From CAVVPY01 sp963750295 (lineage in GTDB: Bacteria; Actinomycetota; Actinomycetes; Mycobacteriales; Jatrophihabitantaceae), in the NCBI GenBank assembly GCA_963750295.1, contig CAVVPY010000001.1, positions 1,612,001 to 1,676,000 on the forward strand: a DNA stretch of 64,000 nucleotides, given 5' to 3'. This document shows, in pieces, positions 32,618 through 41,879 of the stretch (positions within the stretch are counted from its first letter, which is position 1; every line of letters starts with the position of its first letter). The position numbers were made by a program, and so were the translations under genes. A model generated the notes under the pieces. The model saw only the letters and a list, made by a program, of their open reading frames with translations. It had not been told where the DNA came from and ran no database searches.

Positions 32618-34822
32618 TCATGCTTTGTCCAGATATTCGGCCTGTTCGTCCGCGACCAGGGCCGCGACCTCGGCGGCGAGCAGCCGGTGTCCGGTCAGGT
32701 CGGGGTCGGCCGCGACGAGGTCGGCGGCCTCGGCCCGGGCCTGCACGATGAGGTCCTCGTCCCGCAGCAGCGAGAGCAGCTTGAGCTGTGAGCGACGGCC
32801 GGACTGGGCCGATCCGAGCACGTCGCCCTCGCGCCGTTGCTCGACGTCCAGGCGCGCGAGTTCGAACCCGTCCGAGGTCGCTGCGACAGCATCGAGGCGC
32901 TCCCGGGCCGGCGTTCCGGTGGCCATGTCGGTGACGAGCAGGCAGACGCCCGGATGCTCGCCGCGCCCGATCCGGCCGCGGAGTTGGTGCAACTGCGATA
33001 CGCCGAACCGGTCGGCGTCGAGGACGACCATCACCGTGGCGTTGGCGACGTCCACCCCCACCTCGATCACCGTGGTCGCGACGAGGACGTCGAGGCGGCC
33101 CGCGGTGAACTCGCCCATCACGCGGTCCTTCTCCTCGGGCGCGAGCCGGCCGTGCAACGCGGCCAGCCGCAGCCCCCGCAGCGGGCCGTCCTCGAGCAGC
33201 GCCAAGACATCGGTCACGGCCACGGGCGGGCGGCGTGCCACCGGCGTGCCGTCCTCACCGGCGAACTCGGCCTCGAACTCGACCATCTCTGCGGCGAGGT
33301 CCGCACCGATCCGCGGGCATACGACGTAGGCCTGGCGGCCCGCGGCGACCTCCTCGCGAACCCGTTCCCACGCCCGGTCGAGCCAGGCCGGCTTCTCGGC
33401 CGACGGCACCACCGAGGTGCGGATCGGCAATCGACCGGCCGGTAGTTCGGTCAGCGTGGACGTCTCGAGATCGCCGAACACGGTCATCGCCACCGTCCGC
33501 GGGATCGGCGTAGCAGTCATCACCAGCAGGTGGGGTGGCTGCGCTGCCTTGTTGCGCAAGGCATCGCGCTGTTCTACTCCGAAGCGGTGCTGTTCGTCGA
33601 CAACCACCAGCCCGAGGTCGGCGAACTGCACCTGCTCCTGGATCAGCGCGTGCGTCCCGATCACGATCCCCGCGGCACCACCCGCCGCGTCGAGCAGCGC
33701 CTGCTTGCGGGCTGCGGCCGGCAGCGATCCGGTGAGCAGGGCCACCCGGGTCGCGGTCTCGGCGCCGCCGAGCCGGCCCGCCTGCGCTAGGGTCCCGAGC
33801 ATCGTCTCGACCGTTCGGGTGTGCTGCTGGGCGAGCACCTCGGTCGGCGCGAGCAGCGCCGCCTGACCACCTGCGTCGACGACCTGCAACATCGCCCGCA
33901 ACGCGACGACGGTCTTGCCGGACCCGACCTCGCCCTGCAGCAGCCGGTGCATCGGGTGCTCGACGGCGAGCTCGTCGGCCAGGAGCGCGCCGACCTCGCG
34001 CTGCCCAGCCGTCAGCTCGAACGGGAGCTGCGCGTCGAAGGCACTGAGCAGGCCGTCGTCGCGGGTAGGCCGGGCGAGTGCCGGGTTCGCGGCCGCCGCG
34101 GCGCGCCGCTGGGCGAGCACGAGTTGCACCGCGAACGCCTCGTCCCATGCGAGCCGGCGCTTGGCCGCGAACCACTGGGCGCGGTCCTCTGGACGGTGCA
34201 CGCCCCGGATGGCGGTGTCGAAGGCGGGCAGCCCACGCCGCGCCCGCACCTCGACCGGGACGGGGTCGGGCAGCGGATCGAGCAGGTCCAGCAACTGCGC
34301 GATCGAGTTGGCGATCGTCCAGGGCCGCAGGTTCTTCGTCGCCGGGTACACGGGGATGAGCGTCCGGGCGAACAGGTCGGCCTCGTGCACCGCCAGGCTG
34401 TCGTCGACGCCGCCGTCGCCGATCAGCTGGAACTCGGGGTGGACGAGCTGCCGTCGACGGTTGAACACGCCGACCTTGCCCGAGAACATGCCCAGCGCGC
34501 CGACGGGTGTGCGGTCGGCGCGCCATTTGTTGCGCGGGCCGAAGAACACGCAGTCGAGTTCCGCGTGCCCATCACCGACGGTGATGACGACGCGGGTGCT
34601 GCGGCCGTACCCGAGCACGCCGACGCGGCGCACCTCGGCCAGCACGGTGGCCTCGTCGTCCACCTTCAGCTCGGCGAGATCGGTCAGCTCGCCGCGCTCG
34701 GCGATGCGCCGCGGGTAGTGGCGCAGCAACTCGCCGACCGTCCGCAGGCCGAGCTCACGCTCGATCACCTTCGCCGTGCGTCCGCCGAGCACCCCGTCCA
34801 GGCGCGTGCCGAGGTCGGTCAC
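32618..34822 (-). CDS. recG: ATP-dependent DNA helicase RecG
   Basis: It remodels stalled replication forks and recombination intermediates. The 734-residue protein has the N-terminal wedge/OB domain (YPRRIAERGELTDLAEL), Walker A GEVGSGKTVVALRA, DEQH Walker B in VVDEQHRFGVEQR, motif III MTATPIPRT, and motifs V/VI near ATTVIEVGVDVANATVMV and QLHQLRGRIGRG. Length is standard. The start is GTG, four bases after the stop of the fatty-acid-kinase-like gene, so the two are co-translated. Confidence 0.97.
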   Translation of the reverse strand: MTDLGTRLDGVLGGRTAKVIERELGLRTVGELLRHYPRRIAERGELTDLAELKVDDEATVLAEVRRVGVLGYGRSTRVVITVGDGHAELDCVFFGPRNKWRADRTPVGALGMFSGKVGVFNRRRQLVHPEFQLIGDGGVDDSLAVHEADLFARTLIPVYPATKNLRPWTIANSIAQLLDLLDPLPDPVPVEVRARRGLPAFDTAIRGVHRPEDRAQWFAAKRRLAWDEAFAVQLVLAQRRAAAAANPALARPTRDDGLLSAFDAQLPFELTAGQREVGALLADELAVEHPMHRLLQGEVGSGKTVVALRAMLQVVDAGGQAALLAPTEVLAQQHTRTVETMLGTLAQAGRLGGAETATRVALLTGSLPAAARKQALLDAAGGAAGIVIGTHALIQEQVQFADLGLVVVDEQHRFGVEQRDALRNKAAQPPHLLVMTATPIPRTVAMTVFGDLETSTLTELPAGRLPIRTSVVPSAEKPAWLDRAWERVREEVAAGRQAYVVCPRIGADLAAEMVEFEAEFAGEDGTPVARRPPVAVTDVLALLEDGPLRGLRLAALHGRLAPEEKDRVMGEFTAGRLDVLVATTVIEVGVDVANATVMVVLDADRFGVSQLHQLRGRIGRGEHPGVCLLVTDMATGTPARERLDAVAATSDGFELARLDVEQRREGDVLGSAQSGRRSQLKLLSLLRDEDLIVQARAEAADLVAADPDLTGHRLLAAEVAALVADEQAEYLDKA

Positions 34823-34826
34823 AGCG

Positions 34827-36452
34827 TCACTCGACCCCGATGATCAGCGGGAAGCGCGGCTGGCCGACCTGGTACACGGTCACCTCCGTCAGCGGCGAGC
34901 GGTCGCGCACATGCCGCGCCACCACGTCTCCGGACCCAGCGTGCGCGTCGGCACCGACAAGGACGGTCATCAGTTCCGCGCCGACGGACAGCAGCCGGTC
35001 GGTGAGCGCGAAGGCGACCGACAAGAGCCCGTGTCCGATCTCGACGACCTCGCCGTCGATCATGCCCAGCACCTCCCCCGGCTGGCACACTCCGGCAGCG
35101 GTCAGGGCCTGCTCGGTCGCCACCGTCACCTCGGCGAACCGGGTCGCCGCGGCAGCCTCGGCCATCGCGATCACGTCGTCGTCGAAGCGCCGCTCGGGGT
35201 CGTGCACCGCGACGGCAGCCAGCCCCTGCACGGGCGAGCGGGTCGGCACCACCGCGACCCGCACGCCGACGGCGCGGGCCTGTTCGGCGGCGGCTTCGGC
35301 GACGCCGGTGATGCGGGACGCGTTCGGCAGCAATATCACCCGGCGCGCAGGTGAATCGCGGATCGCGAGCAGAACGTCCTCGGTCGTGACCGTCGGGCCG
35401 GCCACTACGCGCACCCCCTCCGCCTCGAACAGCCGGCTCAGCCCCTCGCCGGGCGCGACGGCGATCACGGAACTCACCGTGGACGCGCGTCCGGCCGCCC
35501 CGGCGTCCGGGTACGGCTCATCAGCACCGTCGGTGGCACCGGCCTCGGGGTCGATGGCGAAGCGGACGACGCTGATCCGGTAGGGACGCCCGGCCGCCAC
35601 GCCGGCCTCGATCGCGGCACCGACGTCGTCCACGTGCGCGTGCACGTTCCACGTCCCCTCGCCGGTGCCCACGACGACAACCGAGTCGCCGAGCGCGGCC
35701 AGCCCGGCGCGGACGGCGGCGGCGCCCTCGTGGTCGGCGTCGAGCAGGTACTGCACTTCGTACCCGAAGCTCCCGTCGGCGCAGGGCACCACCGCGACCG
35801 GGTCGGGACCGGACGGGAGCGGTGCGCGGACCGCGGCGCCGCCGAGCGACTGCACCAGCGCTCCGAGCACGACGGCCAGACCCTGCCCGCCGGCGTCCAC
35901 GACCCCGGCCCGGGCGAGTTCCTCCAGTTGCTCAGTGGTTCGCAGCACGGCCACCTCGGCCGCGGCCAGTGCCGCGAGCGCGAGCTGCTCGATCGACAGC
36001 GGCCCTTCGGGCACGCCATCCGCAGCGGCCCGCGCCACGCTGAGGATGGTGCCCTCCACCGGGTCGGTCACGGCCGCACGCGCGTCGTCGGCACCGTTGC
36101 GCAGCCCGGTGCGCAGCACCTCGGCGTCCACCGCCGGCGCGCCCGCCGCCGCGTCGGCCAGCGAGCGCAGGAGCTGGGACATGATCACACCGGAGTTGCC
36201 GCGCGCGGCGAGCACCGCGCCTCGAGCGAGGACGCCTAGCGCCTCCGCGGCGTCCTGGGTCGGGTCGGCATCGAGCGCGAGCACCGCCGCGCGCATCGTC
36301 GTCAGCAGGTTGGTTCCGGTGTCGGCGTCGGGGATCGGGTAGACGTTGAGCCGGTCCAGCTCGGCGCGGTTGAGTTCGAGTGCACCGACCGCGGCCGCAC
36401 CCCAGCGGCGGACGGCGCGCGCGTCGAGCGCCTCGACCACGTCCACCCCCAT
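34827..36452 (-). CDS. DAK2/DegV-type protein, FakA-like fatty acid kinase family
   Basis: The 541-residue protein has an N-terminal DhaL/DAK2 nucleotide-binding domain with NVYPIPDADTGTNLL and ARGNSGVIMSQLL. A middle domain and a C-terminal FakA/YloV domain with an ILLPNASRI-type segment follow. In Firmicutes FakA phosphorylates FakB-bound fatty acids; in actinobacteria the partner is less clear and no fakB (DegV) gene is nearby. It stands directly before recG and divergent from rpmB, the conserved order rpmB / fakA-like / recG. ATG at 36452 or an in-frame GTG two codons later could be the start. Confidence 0.9.
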   Translation of the reverse strand: MGVDVVEALDARAVRRWGAAAVGALELNRAELDRLNVYPIPDADTGTNLLTTMRAAVLALDADPTQDAAEALGVLARGAVLAARGNSGVIMSQLLRSLADAAAGAPAVDAEVLRTGLRNGADDARAAVTDPVEGTILSVARAAADGVPEGPLSIEQLALAALAAAEVAVLRTTEQLEELARAGVVDAGGQGLAVVLGALVQSLGGAAVRAPLPSGPDPVAVVPCADGSFGYEVQYLLDADHEGAAAVRAGLAALGDSVVVVGTGEGTWNVHAHVDDVGAAIEAGVAAGRPYRISVVRFAIDPEAGATDGADEPYPDAGAAGRASTVSSVIAVAPGEGLSRLFEAEGVRVVAGPTVTTEDVLLAIRDSPARRVILLPNASRITGVAEAAAEQARAVGVRVAVVPTRSPVQGLAAVAVHDPERRFDDDVIAMAEAAAATRFAEVTVATEQALTAAGVCQPGEVLGMIDGEVVEIGHGLLSVAFALTDRLLSVGAELMTVLVGADAHAGSGDVVARHVRDRSPLTEVTVYQVGQPRFPLIIGVE

Positions 36453-36657
36453 CTCGGCAGCAGGTCCACACCCGCGACCACGCCGGGGGCTGCGGGCACC
36501 ATACTGGCCCTCGTCCGGCCCCGCCGGTGCGCCGTGCCCCCGCGGTTTGGTCCGCCCGTCGCCGAACAGATAGACTGCTCCGGTTGCCCGTCGCGCCGTA
36601 TCGCCCGGGATGAAATCGACCTCGGTCGAACGTAGCCGAACTCATGAGGAGGCCTCA

Positions 36658-36849
36658 GTGGCCAGCGTCTGCGATGTCTGCGGCAAGGGGCCCGGCTTCG
36701 GCATGTCCGTCTCGCACTCCCACCGCCGGACCCATCGTCGGTGGAACCCGAACGTGCAGCGGGTGCGCGCGCTCGTCGCGCCCGGCAACCGCCGCCGGAT
36801 CACCGTGTGCACGTCCTGCCTGAAGGCGGGCAAGGTCACGCGCGCCTGA
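36658..36849 (+). CDS. rpmB: 50S ribosomal protein L28
   Basis: The 63-residue ribosomal protein has the pattern CDVCGKGPGFGMSVSHSHRR, then NVQRVRALV and a C-terminal CTSC. The two CxxC pairs make it the zinc-binding paralogue form of L28. The GTG start is set by a perfect AGGAGG five bases upstream. It is divergent from the FakA-like gene. A rho-independent terminator follows at 36889. Confidence 0.96.
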   Translation: MASVCDVCGKGPGFGMSVSHSHRRTHRRWNPNVQRVRALVAPGNRRRITVCTSCLKAGKVTRA

Positions 36850-36888
36850 TCCACCGCGGTGCCGGCACCCCCGGCGCCAGTACTGCCC

Positions 36889-36926
36889 GGCCCGTCTCGC
36901 CCACGCGAGGCGGGCCGTTTCCTTGC
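36889..36926 (+). terminator. Rho-independent terminator of rpmB
   Basis: GGCCCGTCTCGC (36889-36900) pairs with GCGAGGCGGGCC (36905-36916) over 12 bp with one G-T pair and a CCAC loop. It is followed by GTTTCCTTG. It lies 39 bases after the rpmB stop. Confidence 0.8.
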
Positions 36927-36950
36927 TGCCGCACCCGGGAAAGATCATGC

Positions 36951-36956
36951 GATCAT
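36951..36956 (+). promoter_or_regulatory. -10-like element (GATCAT) before the LuxR regulator
   Basis: GATCAT ends seven bases before the GTG at 36964 and lies downstream of the rpmB terminator. There is no Shine-Dalgarno sequence. The match to TANNNT is only partial, so this is weaker than the other cases. Confidence 0.35.
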
Positions 36957-36963
36957 CGCCAGC

Positions 36964-39459
36964 GTGCTGCAGGGACGCGACGTCGAAGCCACAGAGCTCG
37001 CGCGCCTGCTCTCCGCCGACCGGCCGGTGGTGGTCACCGGGGAGGCCGGCGTGGGCAAGACCGCGTTGCTGCGTGCGGTCGCACCGCTGGACGGTCGCGC
37101 CGTCTTCGAAGGCGGCGCGCTCGCCACCCTGAGTTGGCTGAGCTACCTGCCCCTTCAGCGCGCACTCGGTCGGGACGTCGCCGCAGGTGACACGACCACC
37201 GTCGCCCAGGATGTCGAGGCGGCGGTCGGCCCCGGCGTACTGCTCGTCGACGACGTCCAATGGGCGGACGCGGCCACGCTCGACGTGCTGCTCCACCTCG
37301 CCGGCCGGGTCGGGCTCGCACTCGGGGTTCGTCGCGGCGATCCGGGCGCCGACCCGGTCCTCGACCGGCTGCGCGATGCCGGCGTGCACGAACTGGTCCT
37401 GCTTCCGCTCGCCACGTCCGATGCCGCGGACCTGGTGCGCACCCTGCGACCGGACCTGCCCCCTTCCGCCGTCGCCCGCCTGGTCGAGCGCAGCGGCGGC
37501 AACCCGCTGCTGCTGCACGAGCTCACGGCGACCGGCGAGCCGTCTGCGAGCCTGCGCCTGGCCCTGGCGGCACGGTTGCGCCTGCTCGACGTACCGGGTC
37601 GCGAGGCGTTCGGGCTCCTCGCGCTGGCCGGCCGGCCGGTACCCGCCGACCGGCTCGGCGACGCGGGCACCAAGAGCCTGCTCGCCGCAGAACTCGCGAC
37701 GATCGGGCCGGAGGGCGTCCAGATCCGGCACGCGTTGCTCGCCGAGGTCGCCGCGGCCGAGATGACCGAGGCCGACCGGCGCGCACTGCACGCGCAGGTC
37801 GCCCGCATGGTCGGCGACGACGCCGAGGCCGCCCGCCATCACCACCTCGCGGGCGAGACCGCACTCGCACACTCCGCGGCCCTGAGAGCTGCCGCCACCG
37901 CCGTGCGTCCCGCGGAGCTGGCCAGCCATCTCGCCCTCGCCGCGGCCACGGCCGACGGGCCCGAGGCCGATGCGCTGCGCCTGCGGGCCGCCCGAGCGCT
38001 CGAGCAGGCCCACGACTGGGACGGGATGGTCCGGGTGCTGAAGCTGCTCGATCCGGGCAACACCGAGGCGCAGGCCTGGGCCTGCCTGCTCCGTGCCCGG
38101 GGTGCATGGGCAGCCGGGGACGTCGCGGGCCTGCGCACCGCCCTGGACGCGGGGCTGACGCTGGTCGGCGGCTCGGGCAGCGAGGTCGAGGTCGGCCTGC
38201 TGATCGAACGGGTGCGGATCCCCGTGTTCGTCGACTGTGACCTGGCCGAAGGGATCAGGCAGTCGACGCGCGCGCTCGAACGGGCCCGCACCGCGGGCGG
38301 GGACGTGACGCGGGCGCTGTACCTGCACGGCACGGCGCTGGCCACGGCTGACGACCACACCGCCCCCCGACTGCTCGCAGCCGCCATCGACGCGGCCCGG
38401 TCCACCGGCGACACCAGCACCGAATTCCTCGCCGCGAACAACCTGATCGCCTACCACGAGTCCAGCGGCGACCCGGCGCTCGGCCGCACCCTGTGCCGCG
38501 AGTTCCTGTCCCGGGCCCATGACCTGGGCCTCGGCGAGTGGGAGCGCGGCGTCCGCGTCAGCCTTGTGGGCCTGGACTTCCACGCCGGCGACTACCGCAA
38601 AGTCATCGCCGACGCCGAGCAGTTGCTCGACACCGTGGTCGAGGCACGCGGCCACGATCAGCTGCTCGAGATCCTCTGCATCGCGCTCATCGACGTGGGC
38701 CGCATCGACGAGGCCTTGCGCCGCGTGGCCGCCGTCCGGACCGTCGCCGACCACCGCGGCGAGAAGCAGGTGCTCTGGGTACGCATCGAGGCCGCGCTCT
38801 GGGGCGGGCGCCCGGCGCAGGCACTGCAGTTGGCCGACCGCTTCCTCGACTCGAGCGACGACCCGAACGTCGTCTTCGGCGCGGTGTCCCGGGCCTGGGC
38901 AGCGACCGACCTCGGCCGCGACCCGGGACCGCCGCTCGGCCCGCAGGCTCGTCCGATGCTGCACGCGGTACCGCACGAGACCGAGGGTCTGGCGCTGTTG
39001 CACCACGGCCGGCCGGACGCGGCGGCGGCGGCCTTCACGACCGCCGCGCGGCTGTGGGCACCGTGGCACCGGCGCGGTGAGCTGCGCTGCCTGTGGGCGG
39101 CGGCCGAGGCCACCCTGCGCGCCGGCGAGGTGGCCGCCGCCGTCGAGCGGCTCGAGGCGGTCGAGCAGCGGGCGGCCGAGCAGGAACTGCTGCCCCTGCT
39201 CGGCCGTGTTCACCGGTCACTGCGAGCCGCCGGCCAGCGACGCTCGGCACCGCGGACGCGCGCCGCCGGCGATACGTTGACCGGACGTCAGCGCGAAATG
39301 CTGGCCCTCGTCGGCGCGGGCCTGACCAACGCCCAGATCGCGCATCGCCTCGGCATCTCACGACACACGGTCGTTGCCCAGCTCACCTCGGCGGCGGCCA
39401 AACTCGGTGCCACCGGCCGATCGCAGGCCGCGCTGCTTGCGGCACGCGGTGGTGCGTGA
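36964..39459 (+). CDS. Large LuxR-family transcriptional regulator with N-terminal ATPase (STAND/LAL-like)
   Basis: The protein of about 831 residues has a P-loop near the start (VVVTGEAGVGKTALLRAV), a Walker B-like VLLVDDVQWADAATLD, a winged-helix-like region, a long helical TPR-type sensor segment (about residues 300-760), and a C-terminal LuxR helix-turn-helix (LTGRQREMLALVGAGLTNAQ, then IAHRLGISRHTVVAQL). This is the MalT/LAL layout, in which ligand or partner binding drives ATP-dependent assembly on DNA. GTG at 36964 is preferred: an in-frame GTG at 36859 would lie before the rpmB terminator. Its stop overlaps the start of the next HTH gene. The inducer is unknown. Confidence 0.88.
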   Translation: MLQGRDVEATELARLLSADRPVVVTGEAGVGKTALLRAVAPLDGRAVFEGGALATLSWLSYLPLQRALGRDVAAGDTTTVAQDVEAAVGPGVLLVDDVQWADAATLDVLLHLAGRVGLALGVRRGDPGADPVLDRLRDAGVHELVLLPLATSDAADLVRTLRPDLPPSAVARLVERSGGNPLLLHELTATGEPSASLRLALAARLRLLDVPGREAFGLLALAGRPVPADRLGDAGTKSLLAAELATIGPEGVQIRHALLAEVAAAEMTEADRRALHAQVARMVGDDAEAARHHHLAGETALAHSAALRAAATAVRPAELASHLALAAATADGPEADALRLRAARALEQAHDWDGMVRVLKLLDPGNTEAQAWACLLRARGAWAAGDVAGLRTALDAGLTLVGGSGSEVEVGLLIERVRIPVFVDCDLAEGIRQSTRALERARTAGGDVTRALYLHGTALATADDHTAPRLLAAAIDAARSTGDTSTEFLAANNLIAYHESSGDPALGRTLCREFLSRAHDLGLGEWERGVRVSLVGLDFHAGDYRKVIADAEQLLDTVVEARGHDQLLEILCIALIDVGRIDEALRRVAAVRTVADHRGEKQVLWVRIEAALWGGRPAQALQLADRFLDSSDDPNVVFGAVSRAWAATDLGRDPGPPLGPQARPMLHAVPHETEGLALLHHGRPDAAAAAFTTAARLWAPWHRRGELRCLWAAAEATLRAGEVAAAVERLEAVEQRAAEQELLPLLGRVHRSLRAAGQRRSAPRTRAAGDTLTGRQREMLALVGAGLTNAQIAHRLGISRHTVVAQLTSAAAKLGATGRSQAALLAARGGA

Positions 39460-39905
39460 TGGGTCGCTTCGTCGTGCTCGAGGGCGATGCGCGCACCAGT
39501 GCCGCGGCCGTGCAGGCCGGCTGGCCAGGTGCCGAGATGGTCCGCGTCGAGGATGCCGAGGGCGCCGTGCGCGCCGTGCTCGCCGCCGTGCAGGGCGCGG
39601 ATCTGCTCGTCGACGCCGGCGCGTCGCGCGAGGTCATCGACCGGCTCTGCGACGACCTGCGCCGGCTCGGTCCGGTCGACCATCGGCTCGACGCGCCGGC
39701 GGCCGGCCCCGAGCTGTCCGCCGACGAGCGGGCGTTGCTCGCCGCGCTGCTCGGCGGGGCGTCGCTCGGTGCCGCGGCACAACTGCTGCACCTGTCGCGA
39801 CGGACGGCTGATCGCCGGCTGGCGGCTGCGCGCCGCGCTCTCGGCGCGGAAAGCACCTCCGAGGCACTCATCCTGGCGGCACAAAACGGCATCGAACCCA
39901 CCTAA
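39459..39905 (+). CDS. Small HTH (LuxR-like) protein coupled to the large regulator
   Basis: The 148-residue protein starts on the TGATG overlap with the upstream LuxR gene, so it is translationally coupled to it. Residues 1-80 look like a short alpha/beta domain (FVVLEGDARTSAAAV, ADLLVDAGAS), reminiscent of a receiver but lacking an obvious phosphoacceptor site. Residues about 88-145 form a helix-turn-helix with LSADERALLAALLGG and LHLSRRTADRRLAAARRALG, like the LuxR/GerE C-domain. I do not recognise a named family. A role as partner or modulator of the large regulator is an inference. Confidence 0.75.
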   Translation: MGRFVVLEGDARTSAAAVQAGWPGAEMVRVEDAEGAVRAVLAAVQGADLLVDAGASREVIDRLCDDLRRLGPVDHRLDAPAAGPELSADERALLAALLGGASLGAAAQLLHLSRRTADRRLAAARRALGAESTSEALILAAQNGIEPT

Positions 39906-40021
39906 CCGGACACAACACCCGGCGATCGTGGGAAATATGGCGCATTTACGCGATGACTATGAGCGCGAAGTCAGGAAAGCTCTAGATCGAGAACCGTACG
40001 GACGGGTGGGATCCGGGCGGC

Positions 40022-40510
40022 TCATACGGTCGGGGCTGGATTCGCCTGCGGGCGGGCCAGCCCCTTGCCGTAGAAGCGGGCCATCGGTGCGCAGGCGTAG
40101 CGGCCGTACGCCTCGGCGGGCTCGTACCCGGCCGACTCGTAGAGCGTGATCGCCTCCGGCTGCTGCGTGCCGGTGTTGAGGACCATCCGTCGGGCACCCG
40201 CGGCGGCCGCGCTGGCCTCCAAATCGGCGAGCACCGCGCGCGCAACCCCGTTGCGACGTGCGGCAGCGACGACGTACATGCGCTTGATCTCCGCACACTG
40301 ATCGTCGATGAGTCGCCACGCCCCGGTCGCGACCGGGACGCCGTCGAGCAATGCGACGACGAACCGTCCCCGCGGCGGCGCGAAATCGACTGCGTCCACG
40401 GGCGACTCGTCCGGGCCGCCGTAGCGCTCGACGTACTCCTGTTGGACGGCCGTGATCAACCGGACCACGTCGGGGTCGTCGTAGTCGCGGGGCTCGATGA
40501 CGATGCTCAT
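40022..40510 (-). CDS. GNAT family N-acetyltransferase
   Basis: The 162-residue protein has the GNAT fold: CAEIKRMYVVAAARRNGVAR gives strand beta4 and the acetyl-CoA pyrophosphate loop (R-x-N-G-x-A variant), followed by VLADLEASAAAAGARRMVL and the C-terminal ITLYESAGYEPAEAYGRY segment. The substrate is unknown. The ATG at 40510 lies 13 bases after thiL on the same strand, so it may be co-transcribed with it. It is convergent with the small HTH gene across 116 bases in which I see no distinct element. Confidence 0.88.
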   Translation of the reverse strand: MSIVIEPRDYDDPDVVRLITAVQQEYVERYGGPDESPVDAVDFAPPRGRFVVALLDGVPVATGAWRLIDDQCAEIKRMYVVAAARRNGVARAVLADLEASAAAAGARRMVLNTGTQQPEAITLYESAGYEPAEAYGRYACAPMARFYGKGLARPQANPAPTV

Positions 40511-40523
40511 CGGCCGTGCCGCC

Positions 40524-41507
40524 TCACCGGAAGTGCTCGTGGCCGCCGATCGGCCAGCGGCGTCCGTCCACGCGGACGCCCTCGCCTTCGGTGACGGTGC
40601 CGATGACCAGCCACTCGTCCGGGAGCTCCGTGCCGGCCGGGAAGGTCGCGGCCAGTGCGTAGTCATCGCCGCCGGTGAGCGTCCAGATCAGTGGGTCGAC
40701 GTTGAGTGCCGCCCCGACCTCGCGCAGCTTGGCCGGGATGTCGAGGCTCGCCGCACGCAAATCGATCCGGACCCCGCTGGCTTCGGCGATCGCCGTCAGG
40801 TCGGCGACCAGGCCGTCGCTCACGTCCGTCATGGCCGTCGCGCCGAGATCGGCCGCGCGGGGACCCTCGGCGTAGGGCGGATCGGGCCGTCGGTGTGCGT
40901 TGACCACCTGCACCGGCGAGCGGAACCCCCTGCCCAGCACCGCGAAACCGGCAGCGGCCCAGCCGAGCCGGCCGGCGACGGCGACGACGTCACCGGCGCG
41001 TGCGCCGTCGCGGGTGACCGGTGCGCGTCCCTGCAGGTCGCCCAGTGCCGTGATGGCGAGCGTGATGACCTCGGCCGCGGTGACGTCGCCGCCGACGATG
41101 GCGGCACCCACCTGGCCGCACTCCTCGCGCATGCCGGCGACCAGGTCGTCCACCCAGCTCAGGTCGACCTCGCCGGGTGCCGCGAATCCGACGAGCAGGG
41201 CGGTCGGCACCGCCCCCATGGCCACGATGTCGGCGAAGTTGCGCGCAGCAGCCTTGTGCCCGATGTCGTTGGCCGTCGACCAGTCGCGGCGGAAGTGCCG
41301 GTTCTCGACGAGCAGGTCGGTGCTCGCCACCACGCGCCCGTCCGGGGCGGCGACCACCGCGGCGTCGTCACCGGGCCCGAGCAGCGTGGTGTCGGCGACC
41401 GGCGCGTTGGCCGTGACCCGCTTGACCAGCGCGAACTCGCCGAGATCGGAAACGGTGATGGGGATTCCCTTCGCTTGCGCGACCAGACGGGCCGCAGCCG
41501 TGCACAC
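40524..41507 (-). CDS. thiL: Thiamine-monophosphate kinase
   Basis: It phosphorylates thiamine monophosphate to the active diphosphate. The 327-residue protein has VSDLGEFALVKRV, the metal/ATP motif LLGPGDDAAVVAAPDG, STDLLVENRHFRRDW, the GGDVTAAEV glycine-rich loop, TDVSDGLVADL and TLTGGDDYALAATFP. The start is uncertain: GTG at 41507 adds about 17 residues but follows a TAGCGC box by six bases, consistent with leaderless translation. The strongest Shine-Dalgarno-like sequence (GAAGGGA) precedes only ATC codons. It is divergent from the Lrp-like gene. Confidence 0.94.
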   Translation of the reverse strand: MCTAAARLVAQAKGIPITVSDLGEFALVKRVTANAPVADTTLLGPGDDAAVVAAPDGRVVASTDLLVENRHFRRDWSTANDIGHKAAARNFADIVAMGAVPTALLVGFAAPGEVDLSWVDDLVAGMREECGQVGAAIVGGDVTAAEVITLAITALGDLQGRAPVTRDGARAGDVVAVAGRLGWAAAGFAVLGRGFRSPVQVVNAHRRPDPPYAEGPRAADLGATAMTDVSDGLVADLTAIAEASGVRIDLRAASLDIPAKLREVGAALNVDPLIWTLTGGDDYALAATFPAGTELPDEWLVIGTVTEGEGVRVDGRRWPIGGHEHFR

Positions 41508-41513
41508 CAGCCT

Positions 41514-41519
41514 GCGCTA
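41514..41519 (-). promoter_or_regulatory. -10-like element (TAGCGC) before thiL
   Basis: On the minus strand TAGCGC ends six bases before the GTG at 41507. It supports, but does not prove, a leaderless start there. Confidence 0.35.
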
Positions 41520-41588
41520 CGTTCTACCGGATTCCTACAGCGTTCCTACAGCGCCGGAAGGCTCGACGAGGAGAGGACACGCACGGCG

Positions 41589-41825
41589 ATGAGCGTCAAT
41601 GCCTACATCCTGATCCAGACCGAAGTCGGCAAGGCCGCCGACGTCGCCCGCGAGATCGGCGAACTCGAGGGCGTCACGAATGCCGAGGACGTTACCGGCC
41701 CCTACGACGTGATCGTGCGCGCCGAGGCCGCGGACGTCGACGAACTCGGCAAGCTCGTCGTTGCGCGGGTGCAGGCCGTCCCTGGCATCACCCGGACACT
41801 GACCTGCCCCGTCGTCAACCTCTGA
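41589..41825 (+). CDS. Stand-alone Lrp/AsnC ligand-binding (RAM) domain protein
   Basis: The 78-residue protein is a single RAM domain: VNAYILIQTEVGKAADVARE, then VTGPYDVIVRAEAADVDELG and a final TRTLTCPVVNL. The DNA-binding HTH of Lrp/AsnC is absent. Such small proteins form decamers and bind amino acids and may modulate full-length Lrp regulators. GAGGAGAGG lies upstream of the ATG. Order thiL / Lrp-like / DUF3515 / ddl is conserved in actinobacteria. Confidence 0.92.
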   Translation: MSVNAYILIQTEVGKAADVAREIGELEGVTNAEDVTGPYDVIVRAEAADVDELGKLVVARVQAVPGITRTLTCPVVNL

Positions 41826-41879
41826 CCGGGCCGCACGATCGATCGGGAAGTCCGCCACGCGGCGGTCATCGCAACCGCG

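Noticed and set aside
36859..36963. Start of the large LuxR regulator at GTG 36859
   Set aside because: The 35-residue extension would be translated through the rpmB rho-independent terminator and is Pro/Arg-rich with no family likeness. GTG 36964 lies after the terminator and behind a -10-like box.
39906..40021. Locally AT-richer stretch between the small HTH gene and the GNAT gene
   Set aside because: I looked for a small gene, an RNA or a terminator hairpin and found no convincing one. Both flanking genes end here, so no promoter is needed.
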